Shown here: positions 51,380 to 58,669 of the stretch, in pieces
Numbering within the stretch: the stretch's first letter is position 1
Layout: each line of letters starts with the position of its first letter
Program-made: the position numbers and the translations under genes
Assembly: GCF_024464595.1 (NCBI RefSeq)
Contig: NZ_JANHAW010000002.1
Location: 310,001-374,000, forward strand
Direction of reading: 5' to 3'
Origin: Halobellus litoreus
Lineage (GTDB): Archaea; Halobacteriota; Halobacteria; Halobacteriales; Haloferacaceae
DNA length: 64,000 nucleotides
The notes under the pieces: generated by a model
What the model saw: the letters and a program-made list of their open reading frames with translations, nothing else
Database searches by the model: none
Told to the model about the DNA's origin: nothing

Positions 51380-52303
51380 ATGCGTCAGGACCACCTCATC
51401 TCCGCGACGCAACTGTCGCGGGCCGACATCGAGGCGGTGCTCGACCGCGCGGCGGAGATCGACGCCGATCCGAGCGCCTTGAACGGGCGACACGAGGGCG
51501 CGATACTCGGCCTCTGCTTCTTCGAGCCGAGCACCCGCACGCGGATGAGCTTCGACACCGCGATGAAACGACTCGGCGGCCGCACGATCGATATGGGCTC
51601 GGTCGAGTCGTCGTCGGTGAAGAAGGGCGAAACGCTGGCCGACACGATGCGCGTCCTCGAAGGGTACGCCGACGCGCTCGTCCTCAGACACCCGTCCGAG
51701 GGCTCGGCGAAGATGGCCACCGAGTTCGTCGACGTCCCGCTCGTCAACGCCGGCGACGGCGCGGGCCAACATCCCACACAGACCCTGCTCGACCTCTACA
51801 CGATGCGGCAGAACGTCGGCCTCGACGACGTCACGGTCGGGATTATGGGCGACCTCAAGTACGGGCGAACGGTCCACTCTCTCGCGGCCGCGCTGACGAA
51901 CTTCGACACCCGACAGCACTTCATCAGCCCCGAGAGCCTCCGCCTCCCGCGGAGCGTCCGCTACGACCTCCACGAGTCCGGCGCACAGGTCCGAGAGCAC
52001 ACCGCACTGGAGGAGGTGCTCTCGGAACTCGACATCCTGTACGTCACCCGGATCCAGCGGGAGCGCTTCCCAGACGAGAACGAGTATCTGAAAGTGGCCG
52101 GCGAGTACCAGATCGACGCCGAAGACCTCGAAGCAGCGAAGGACTCTCTGACCGTGATGCACCCGCTGCCGCGCGTCGACGAGATCGCGCCCGACGTCGA
52201 CCAGACCGAGCACGCGACGTACTTCGAACAGGCGCACAACGGCGTCCCGGTTCGGATGGCGCTTCTGGATATGCTGCTGTCCGAGGAGGGGGACGACCGA
52301 TGA
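51380..52303 (+). CDS. pyrB: Aspartate carbamoyltransferase catalytic subunit
   Basis: 307-residue ATCase catalytic chain, which condenses carbamoyl phosphate with aspartate in pyrimidine synthesis. The carbamoyl-phosphate site STRTR is at 51-55, [17 protein letters not shown] is near 128-144, [11 protein letters not shown] is in the aspartate domain and HPLPRVDEI is the late loop. An ATG three codons earlier (51371) is possible. The stop codon overlaps the pyrI start (ATGA). It would assemble with PyrI into the classical dodecamer. Confidence 0.95.
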   Translation: MRQDHLISATQLSRADIEAVLDRAAEIDADPSALNGRHEGAILGLCFFEPSTRTRMSFDTAMKRLGGRTIDMGSVESSSVKKGETLADTMRVLEGYADALVLRHPSEGSAKMATEFVDVPLVNAGDGAGQHPTQTLLDLYTMRQNVGLDDVTVGIMGDLKYGRTVHSLAAALTNFDTRQHFISPESLRLPRSVRYDLHESGAQVREHTALEEVLSELDILYVTRIQRERFPDENEYLKVAGEYQIDAEDLEAAKDSLTVMHPLPRVDEIAPDVDQTEHATYFEQAHNGVPVRMALLDMLLSEEGDDR

Positions 52304-52770
52304 GCGACACCGACCGCGAACTCCGCGTCTCGAAGATTCGGAACGGCACCGTCATCGACCACCTGGCGGCCGGACAGGCGCTGAACGTCCTCGCGCTCCT
52401 CGGCATCGACGGCTCCGGCGGCGAGAGCGTCTCGATCGGGATGAACGTCCCGTCGGACAAACTCGCGAAGAAGGACATCGTGAAGGTCGAAGACAGGGAG
52501 TTGAGCCAATCGGAGGTCGACGTCCTTGCGGTGATCGCCCCCGAGGCGACGATCAACATCGTCCGGGAGTACGAAGTCGTCGAGAAGAAGCGGATCGACC
52601 GCCCCGAGTCGGTCGACGGCGTCCTCTCGTGTCCGAACCGGAACTGCATCACCAACGCCGATGAACCGATCCACACGCGCTTTTCAGTCCTCGAGGACGC
52701 ACTCCGCTGTGACTACTGCGGCGAAATCGTCCGCGAGGAGGAAGTCCCGACGCGCCTGGACGTCGCCTGA
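52300..52770 (+). CDS. pyrI: Aspartate carbamoyltransferase regulatory subunit
   Basis: 156-residue regulatory chain that binds nucleotides in the N-terminal domain ([22 protein letters not shown]) and zinc in the C-terminal domain with Cys111, Cys116 (CPNRNC), Cys137 and Cys140 (CDYC). It gives the holoenzyme feedback control by CTP and ATP. It is translationally coupled to pyrB by a 4-base overlap. Confidence 0.95.
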   Translation: MSDTDRELRVSKIRNGTVIDHLAAGQALNVLALLGIDGSGGESVSIGMNVPSDKLAKKDIVKVEDRELSQSEVDVLAVIAPEATINIVREYEVVEKKRIDRPESVDGVLSCPNRNCITNADEPIHTRFSVLEDALRCDYCGEIVREEEVPTRLDVA

Positions 52771-52901
52771 ACGATCGACGCCGACTCGGTCTCGCTCGCT
52801 CCGGCGGCACCCGTCGGCCGTCGCCCGGGGTCGCCCGCCCTCGGTGGCGCAATCTCGCGAGGAGGGAAACCACTTTGTACCGAGGGGATGTAGGGACGGA
52901 T

Positions 52902-53009
52902 ATGTCCGGAAAATCCAAGTTCATCCTGGTACTGGCCCTCATCGCACTCGTCTACTTCGTCGTCTCCGGCGGCGAGGACCCCGTCGAGGTCGAGGTCGAC
53001 GACGAGTAA
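52902..53009 (+). CDS. Small single-pass membrane protein (35 aa)
   Basis: ATG to TAA, 35 residues: a basic start (MSGKSK), one hydrophobic helix of about 16 residues and an acidic tail ending EVEVDDE. Orientation would put the acidic tail outside. Composition is typical of real haloarchaeal small membrane proteins. No ribosome-binding site is obvious, so it may be leaderless. Function unknown; no family recognised. Confidence 0.5.
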   Translation: MSGKSKFILVLALIALVYFVVSGGEDPVEVEVDDE

Positions 53010-53203
53010 CTCCTTCGGATCGACTAGTTACGGCGGCCTCGTCGTCTGAGGCCCTCCGCATACAGTCCACACGATAGCGAACAGCGACGTCTTCGTCCGG
53101 CTCGATCGAGCGTCAGCGACCAGTCTCTCTCGCCGCGTCCGACGCGTTCGTCAGGATCGGGTCGTGCCGACGGACTCATACCCCTCGCCCCGAAACGCGG
53201 GGT

Positions 53204-54052
53204 ATGTACGGCATCGTCACGCGGAACGCCGAGGAGGTCGACTGGGGCGAGTTCGAGGTCGGCTTCTACGAGGTCAAGGACGTGACCGGGCGGGCCGCGG
53301 CACCCCTCTCGGACGGGGTGAATATGATCTCGTGCTTCGGCGACAACGCGGCGGCCGACGCCGATCCCGACCTCGTCGCGGTCGACGCCGACGGCACGCC
53401 GGCGACCCGCGAGCAGCCCTACTTCGACTGGTCGCACATCTGTCCGACGCACGAGGAGTACCGCGCCGGCCTGCTCGAAATCGTCTCCGACTGTGCGGCC
53501 GAGAACGACCACGTCCGTCTGGACGACGTCGGCTTTCCGCGCGAGGGCTACTGCCGCTGTGACCGCTGTGAGCGACGCTTCGAGGAGAGCGACCACGACG
53601 ACCGCTTCGACTGGCGGGCCGCGGAGATCACCGACTTCGTCGCCGACGCGGCGGCCCGCGTCCCCGGCCGGGTCTACCTGACGCTGTACCCCGACCCGTA
53701 CCCCGGTCACCTCCACCGCCGCGAGGGCATCGACGTCGAAGCGCTCGCGGAACACGTCGACGAGTTCGTCGTGCCGCTGTACGACACCGCCTACGCGACG
53801 ACCTACTGGCTGGAGACCATCGCGAAGGGGTTCGAGAGCCTGCTCGATCCGCTCAGGACGCCCTTTTCGGTCGAGCTGTACGCCGTGGACGTCGACCTCG
53901 ACGATCTGGTCGGGGCGACGGCCGTCGCGGAAACGTACGCGAAGGACGTGTACTTCGGCTACGACGCCTCGAACGCGGCCGCGGCGATCCGCCGGAAGGG
54001 AGCCGAGGAGCGAACCGGCGTCACGCACCGACCCGACAGCGGGACGCAGTGA
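53204..54052 (+). CDS. Conserved hypothetical protein, probable TIM-barrel with CxCxxC motif
   Basis: 282-residue soluble protein. The stretch VRLDDVGFPREGYCRCDRCE, followed by a barrel-like alternation of strands and helices (VYLTLYPDPYPGH, EFVVPLYDTAY, VYFGYDASNAA), resembles uncharacterised glycoside-hydrolase-like TIM barrels, which often carry a D-x-x-x-F/Y-P...CxCxxC segment. Candidate acidic catalytic residues are the Asp pair in LDDVGFP. No signal peptide. It stands alone between a small membrane protein and the men operon. Function not assigned. Confidence 0.7.
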   Translation: MYGIVTRNAEEVDWGEFEVGFYEVKDVTGRAAAPLSDGVNMISCFGDNAAADADPDLVAVDADGTPATREQPYFDWSHICPTHEEYRAGLLEIVSDCAAENDHVRLDDVGFPREGYCRCDRCERRFEESDHDDRFDWRAAEITDFVADAAARVPGRVYLTLYPDPYPGHLHRREGIDVEALAEHVDEFVVPLYDTAYATTYWLETIAKGFESLLDPLRTPFSVELYAVDVDLDDLVGATAVAETYAKDVYFGYDASNAAAAIRRKGAEERTGVTHRPDSGTQ

Positions 54053-54072
54053 CGGAGGCGAGGGAGCGCCCG

Positions 54073-54186
54073 TCAGATCGCGCCGGCGAGGTACGCGACG
54101 ACTACCATTCCGACGACGAACACGAGCGCAGCGAACACGAACAGTCCGGCGACGAGGCGGCGTTGTTCCGGGGTCGGCTCGGCCAT
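54073..54186 (-). CDS. Small single-pass membrane protein (37 aa)
   Basis: 37 residues: a charged N-terminus MAEPTPEQRR followed by one long hydrophobic helix to the end (LVAGLFVFAALVFVVG...). It lies 76 bases downstream of menC in the same direction, so it may be co-transcribed with the men genes. A similar N-terminal PTPEQRR-helix pattern occurs in many haloarchaeal small membrane proteins. Function unknown. Confidence 0.5.
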   Translation of the reverse strand: MAEPTPEQRRLVAGLFVFAALVFVVGMVVVAYLAGAI

Positions 54187-54262
54187 ATCCGGAGCTACGG
54201 ATCGGGTTCGTAAATACTCGCTGGCGACCGATCGAGGCGACACTGAGACTCGGTGACAGTAG

Positions 54263-55306
54263 TCATCCGGACGGGTCGCGGAGGGCCGCGAAGGCGTCGC
54301 CCGCGAGCCCCGGGCCCTCCGGAACGTGTATCCGACCGTCTTCTACGGGGGCCGGGTCGGGCGCGAGGTCGTCCGCGAGCATCGATCCCGTCGCGAGGCC
54401 ACAGGCGGTCCTGTCGGGGAGCGCCGCGGCGACGTGCACCGCACCCGCGCGTGCCACGACGGCGTCTATCGTAGTCGTGACGACGCTCTTCACGCCGCGC
54501 TGGGAGGCCCGACGTGCCACGTCGAGCGTCCGGATCGGACCGCCGAGCGCCATCGGCTTGCAGACGACCACGTCGGCCGCGTCGGCGTCGAAGATCCGCT
54601 CCGGCCCGAGCGCCGCTACCGACTCGTCGAGCGCGATTTCGACGCCGCGCCCTCGGAGGTCGGCGTGCGCTTCGACTTCGGACGCTCCGAGCGGCTGTTC
54701 CACGTAGGCGAAGTCCAGGTCGGCGGCGACGTCGATCAGTCGGATCGCCGTCCCCACGTCCCACGCGCCGTTGGCGTCCGCCCGGAGCTCGACGCCGTCG
54801 CCGGCGGCGTCGCGAACCGCCCGGAGGCGCGCCTCGTCGACGTCCGGGTCGCGCGCGCCGACTTTCACCTTGATCGCGCCGAACCCCTCGTCGACCGCCT
54901 CTCGGGTCGCTTCGGCGGTCGCGTCCACCGATCCGTCGCCGACAGTCGCGTTCACCGGGACGGTTTCGGGGGGATCGCGATCGGCGAGAAACGCCGCCAG
55001 CGACTCGTCGACCGCGCGGGCCGCCGCGTCGGCGACCGCGAGTTCGACGCCGTGGCGGGCGGCCGGGTGGGACGGACGCCCCGCGTCGTCGAGTTCCCCG
55101 AGGATCGATTCGGGACGCCGGCCGGCGGCGAGTGCGGCGACGCAGTCCTCGTGTGATTCGGTCCACCCCGGCAGCGGCGTCGCTTCCCCGAGGCCGACGA
55201 CGCCCCCGCGCTCGACGCGAACGAGAAACCCGTCCCGGCGACTGATCGCCCCGGCAGCGGTCGAGAGCGGCGACCGGAGATCGAGCGAGAACGGTTCGTA
55301 CTGCAT
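54263..55306 (-). CDS. menC: o-Succinylbenzoate synthase
   Basis: 347-residue enolase-superfamily enzyme that dehydrates SHCHC to o-succinylbenzoate in menaquinone synthesis. The catalytic lysines are in IKVKVG, and metal ligands are Asp (RADANGAW), Glu (VEQPL) and Asp (IALDES). The second lysine is in VVCKPMALGG. Operon context rather than sequence alone separates it from other muconate-lactonising-type members. Its ATG overlaps the last base of the menA stop (TGATG). Confidence 0.88.
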   Translation of the reverse strand: MQYEPFSLDLRSPLSTAAGAISRRDGFLVRVERGGVVGLGEATPLPGWTESHEDCVAALAAGRRPESILGELDDAGRPSHPAARHGVELAVADAAARAVDESLAAFLADRDPPETVPVNATVGDGSVDATAEATREAVDEGFGAIKVKVGARDPDVDEARLRAVRDAAGDGVELRADANGAWDVGTAIRLIDVAADLDFAYVEQPLGASEVEAHADLRGRGVEIALDESVAALGPERIFDADAADVVVCKPMALGGPIRTLDVARRASQRGVKSVVTTTIDAVVARAGAVHVAAALPDRTACGLATGSMLADDLAPDPAPVEDGRIHVPEGPGLAGDAFAALRDPSG

Positions 55307-56256
55307 CACAGCGGCAGCGTCGTGAACGACAGTCCGACGGCGAACAGGACGGCGTAGGCGGCGAGCAGTCGCCCGGTCCGTTCCAGCGTCGGATTGAGTA
55401 CCTTCCCCTCCGTCTCTTCGAGTACCGTTCGCGTGATGCCGACGGCGTACGGGAGCGTGAGATACGGGAGTGCGACCGCGGCGGTGAATCCGGGCTGACG
55501 AACGAACCACAGGGGCACGGCGTACGCCAGAAGCAACATCGAGAGGAACTCCGCGCGGGCGAACCCGTAGCCGAACCGGACGGCGAGCGTCCGCTTGCCG
55601 GTGGTGGCGTCCTCTTCCTTGTCACGGACGTTGTTGACGACGAGGATGTCCGTCGACAGCGCCGCGACGGGAAGCGCCGCGACGAGGACGGCGAGCGGGA
55701 GCGTCTCCGGCGGGATGCCGACCGGGAACGGGGCCGCGAGCACCGCCGCGGCTTGGACGTAGTAGGTCCCGGCGACGGCGACGAGACCGAAGAACACGAA
55801 GACGAACAGGTCGCCGAGACCGTGGTAACCGAGCGGGTAGGGGCCGCCGGTGTAGGCGATGCCGGAGGCGACCGAGAGGAGTCCGATCACGAGGATCGGC
55901 ACGCCGCCGACGTAGACCAGATAGGTGCCCAAGAGAATCGACGCGGCGAAGGTGAGATACATCGCGCGCTTGACCGTCTCGGGGTCGATCAACCCCCCGG
56001 CCGTGACGCGGGTGAACCCCTCACGTTCCTCCGTGTCCGCGCCCTTGACGTGATCGTAGTAATCGTTGGCGAAGTTGGTGCCGATCTGTATGAGGCCGGC
56101 ACCGACCAGCGCCGCAAGGGCTGGCAAGACGGCAAAGACGCCGTCGTGAACGGCGATTCCGGTGCCGACGACGACCGGTGAGGCGGCCGCCGGCAGCGTC
56201 TGCGGGCGGGCCGCCATCACCCACGCTTGGCGTTTCGTGACCTCCTGCGTACTCAT
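55306..56256 (-). CDS. menA: 1,4-dihydroxy-2-naphthoate polyprenyltransferase
   Basis: 316-residue UbiA-superfamily membrane enzyme with about 8-9 helices that joins the polyprenyl tail to DHNA. Both Asp-rich motifs are seen: NDYYDHVKGAD near 64-74 and NNVRDKEED. The ATG at 56256 starts the homologous region (MSTQEVTKRQAWVMAARPQTLPAA); longer open frames upstream run into the hairpin repeats. It is separated from menB, the expected upstream neighbour, by the 1.4-kb island at 56298-57687. Confidence 0.92.
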   Translation of the reverse strand: MSTQEVTKRQAWVMAARPQTLPAAASPVVVGTGIAVHDGVFAVLPALAALVGAGLIQIGTNFANDYYDHVKGADTEEREGFTRVTAGGLIDPETVKRAMYLTFAASILLGTYLVYVGGVPILVIGLLSVASGIAYTGGPYPLGYHGLGDLFVFVFFGLVAVAGTYYVQAAAVLAAPFPVGIPPETLPLAVLVAALPVAALSTDILVVNNVRDKEEDATTGKRTLAVRFGYGFARAEFLSMLLLAYAVPLWFVRQPGFTAAVALPYLTLPYAVGITRTVLEETEGKVLNPTLERTGRLLAAYAVLFAVGLSFTTLPL

Positions 56257-56297
56257 TATCTCTCTGTCCGAACGGCGAGGGTGTGAAGTTTGTCCTT

Positions 56298-56347
56298 CCA
56301 CCTTTTTCCACGGAGGGGTCCTGCGGACCCCTCCGCGCAAAAACCTG
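56298..56347. repeat. Left inverted-repeat module of the men-operon island
   Basis: CCACCTTTTT (56298-56307), a perfect hairpin (56311-56335, 11-base arms, loop TGC) and CCGCGCAAAAACCTG (56333-56347). The outer and inner blocks recur in reverse complement at 57678-57687 and 57618-57632. A third shared block, GGAGGGAAAAA, is at 56400-56410. Confidence 0.7.
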
Positions 56348-56374
56348 TCTTGCTGAGCGAAGCGAAGCAAGGCT

Positions 56375-56397
56375 CGTGAGACGCAAAGCGTCTCACG
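56375..56397. repeat. Perfect hairpin, 10-base arms
   Basis: CGTGAGACGC-AAA-GCGTCTCACG. It is present only on the left side of the island, in the extra 52 bases that separate the second and third shared blocks there. Confidence 0.65.
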
Positions 56398-56588
56398 GTG
56401 GAGGGAAAAAGGCCGCTCGCTCGGCCTCCGGCCTCGCTCGCGGTGGAATATACTAGAAACCGAGGTGAGACGAGTGTTCGAGGCTGTTGGTTCACGAAGG
56501 CGATGAAGTACCCAGGAGAGACCGTGCATATCGAGCACCGAGTTCGTGATTAAAAACTTATAGTATCAACTCGGAACAGGTAGCGTAG

Positions 56589-57050
56589 ATGTTTGACCGG
56601 ATCCGCGAAATGGTCGCCACTGAGGACAGCACCAAGGGCTACGAAATAAACCCCCAAGAGGTGATTACCACGTTCGAGAGGTTCCTTGAGAGAGAGGGGG
56701 TGACAGTGAACCAGAATAGACCAGATGTTATGGACGAGTTCGCTGAAATAGTTTATAGATATGACAATATTGGTTCTGAACTACAACACGCTCGGGAGAA
56801 CATAGGGGACGAGAATGGGATCTCGTTGCTTGATCAGATGGACAATGATCAGTTTGACCGGTGGCAGAAAAACCACGAGCAGACCATCGAAGAGATCGAA
56901 TCACTAAACGAGGATGTAATAGAACTACTGAACAAGGTTGATGTTGATGAGTCACGGCTCGACGAATCAGGTCGATTTTCTGAAGTGACTGCGTTTATCC
57001 AACGAGTGAATGATGCGTATCTGGTATTCAGCGACACCTCCGACACGTAG
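56589..57050 (+). CDS. Orphan hypothetical protein in AT-rich island
   Basis: 153-residue acidic, mostly helical protein (MFDRIREMVATED..., several EEIESLNEDVIELLNK-like helices) with no membrane segment or signal peptide. Codon use is clearly more AT-rich than the flanking men genes, indicating recent acquisition. TATA-like sequence near 56,550-56,562 precedes it by 25-35 bases. No family recognised. Orientation is opposite to the men operon. Confidence 0.6.
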   Translation: MFDRIREMVATEDSTKGYEINPQEVITTFERFLEREGVTVNQNRPDVMDEFAEIVYRYDNIGSELQHARENIGDENGISLLDQMDNDQFDRWQKNHEQTIEEIESLNEDVIELLNKVDVDESRLDESGRFSEVTAFIQRVNDAYLVFSDTSDT

Positions 57051-57149
57051 AATACCACAAGGGGAGAACCTGCGGGATTTCCGTAATCGTATCCCTGTAT
57101 CGTTCGTCTGATACTCTGTTATCCGACCAATCTGTTTATCTCTATTTCA

Positions 57150-57487
57150 TCAATGTATCCTAATGGTTAGATGCAGAGTCCCGCCATCAGGTTTCCAAAG
57201 ATCTTGATTAGATAATCCGTCCGCCGTCTCAATAGATACTTCGTGAGTTCTCCGATGATTCCCTACACGTTCATATCTGGTCCGTTCATCCGTAGATAAC
57301 TCGAACTCTTCTTGGAACACTTCAGCTCCTGAGCTTCTATCAGTAATTTCGACCGTTCCGTTTACAGTCTCATCAGATGCGTTGTTTAACAAGACATCAT
57401 ATCCGAGTAGCGGGCTACACAACCGGATACGCCAACAAGAGACAGGAGGCCGACTTGCGAGAGGAGATATCGTCGATTTATCCTCAT
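57150..57487 (-). pseudogene. Frameshifted lipoprotein gene
   Basis: ATG at 57487 begins a clear export signal, MRINRRYLLSQVGLLSLVGVSGC (Tat-like RR and lipobox VSGC, Cys23 at 57419-57421), but that frame stops ten codons later. The mature domain continues in another frame from about 57419 to 57150 (SPLLGYDVLLNNASDETVNGTVEI..., a beta-rich Ig-like pattern). Removing one TG from the TGTG at the junction would join them exactly, giving VSGCSPLLGYDV. So this is a 2-base expansion, a phase switch or a sequencing error. The domain, about 90 residues, resembles haloarchaeal lipoproteins of unknown role. Confidence 0.65.
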
Positions 57488-57575
57488 CGATAAAAATGCA
57501 GACTAATTGTAAGTGTCTTCTCCTGTACTGAGCGTTTCACAGAATATGACTGGATTTGTGTCTCACTGACTTGTC

Positions 57576-57605
57576 CCGCGAGGGGAGCGCAAGCGAGCCT
57601 CGCGG
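57576..57605. terminator. Hairpin followed by T-run
   Basis: CCGCGAGG ... CCTCGCGG (8-base perfect arms, 14-base loop) followed by CATTTTT on the plus strand. It could terminate plus-strand transcription from the island. Confidence 0.45.
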
Positions 57606-57617
57606 CATTTTTCCCTC

Positions 57618-57687
57618 CAGGTTTTTGCGCGGTGGGTTCCCGCAGCGAGCGCAGCGAGCGAGGAAACCCACCGCGTCAAAAAGGTGG
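57618..57687. repeat. Right inverted-repeat module of the men-operon island
   Basis: CAGGTTTTTGCGCGG (57618-57632), a large hairpin with arms 57629-57640 and 57662-57674 (one unpaired base) and AAAAAGGTGG (57678-57687). The 15-base and 10-base blocks are exact reverse complements of blocks at 56333-56347 and 56298-56307. GCGGCATTTTTCCCTCC at 57602-57618 is the counterpart of the left third block. It ends 2 bases from the menB stop codon. Confidence 0.7.
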
Positions 57688-57688
57688 G

Positions 57689-58606
57689 TTAGTAGTGCCA
57701 GGGATAGCCCGAAAAGTCCGGATCCCGCTTTTCGAGGAACGCGTCCCGCCCCTCCTGGGCCTCCTCGGTCATATACGCCAGGCGCGTCGCCTCCCCGGAG
57801 AAGATCTGCTGGCCGACGAGCCCGTCGTCGGTCAGGTTGAACGCGTACTTGAGCATTCGTATCGCGGTAGGCGATTTATCGGTCATCTCGGCCGCCCATT
57901 CCAGTGCGACCTCCTCTAGTTCCTCGTGGGGAATCGCCTCGTTCGCCATCCCCATCTCGACGGCCTCCTCCGCGGAGTAGGTCTTGCCGCGGAAGAACAC
58001 CTCCCGAGCCTTCTTCTGGCCGACCTGCTTCGCGAGGTACGCCGAACCGAAGCCGCCGTCGAACGACGCCACGTCGGGATCGGTCTGCAGGAACTTCGCG
58101 TGCTCTGCCGAGGCGAGCGTCAGATCACAGATGACGTGCAGCGAGTGTCCGCCGCCGACCGCCCACCCCGGGACGACGGCGACGACGGGCTTGGGCATAA
58201 ACCGGATGAGGCGCTGCACCTCCAGGATGTGGAGCCGACCCGCTTTCGCCTCGCGGACGAGCGGGTCGTCGGCCTCGTCGGCCTCGTCGTCGTCGCGGTA
58301 CTCGTATCCCGACTCGCCCCGGACGGACTGGTCACCGCCGGCGCAGAACGCCCACCCGCCGTCCTTCGACGATGGGCCGTTGCCGGTCAGGAGCACGCAC
58401 CCGACGTCGGCGCGCTTCCGGGCGTCGTCGAGGGCGGCGTAGAGTTCGTCGACGGTGCCGGGTCGGAACGCGTTTCGCTTCTCGGGCCGATCGAAGGCGA
58501 TCCGAACCGCGCTCTCGTCGACCGCCCGGTGGTACGTGATGTCGTCGAAGGCGTCGGCACCCGCTATCTGCTCCCAGCGCGCGTCGTCGAAGAGTTCCGA
58601 GACCAT
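57689..58606 (-). CDS. menB: 1,4-dihydroxy-2-naphthoyl-CoA synthase
   Basis: 305-residue crotonase-family enzyme that cyclises o-succinylbenzoyl-CoA to DHNA-CoA. Diagnostic features are FCAGGDQSVRGESGY, GWAVGGGHSLHVICDLTLAS and the C-terminal EGRDAFLEKRDPDFSGYPW typical of MenB. It has a short insertion rich in Asp/Glu after the GGDQ motif, common in halophiles. It follows menD by 63 bases on the same strand. Confidence 0.93.
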   Translation of the reverse strand: MVSELFDDARWEQIAGADAFDDITYHRAVDESAVRIAFDRPEKRNAFRPGTVDELYAALDDARKRADVGCVLLTGNGPSSKDGGWAFCAGGDQSVRGESGYEYRDDDEADEADDPLVREAKAGRLHILEVQRLIRFMPKPVVAVVPGWAVGGGHSLHVICDLTLASAEHAKFLQTDPDVASFDGGFGSAYLAKQVGQKKAREVFFRGKTYSAEEAVEMGMANEAIPHEELEEVALEWAAEMTDKSPTAIRMLKYAFNLTDDGLVGQQIFSGEATRLAYMTEEAQEGRDAFLEKRDPDFSGYPWHY

Positions 58607-58669
58607 ACCGAGAGAGCGCCCGGAGTCCGCAAAAAGATTCGTTTCGGGTCCGCGGCCGGGGGCGGTCGC

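Larger units (their letters stand above)
56257..56588. other. Hairpin-rich intergenic region upstream of menA
   Basis: No gene. It contains the left inverted-repeat module, several hairpins (56311-56335, 56349-56371, 56375-56397) and a GC-rich near-palindrome around 56411-56443. The right end is AT-rich (TTAAAAACTTATAG at about 56550) and probably holds the promoter of the orphan gene at 56589. Confidence 0.6.

Noticed and set aside
50293-52770. 825-codon plus-strand frame over gdh, pyrB and pyrI
   Set aside because: Shadow of gdh and pyrB in another frame; it joins pyrI only by chance. pyrI starts at 52300.
56298-57687. Classical insertion sequence in the men operon
   Set aside because: No transposase-like gene and no target-site duplication at the edges, so I describe it only as an island bounded by inverted repeats.
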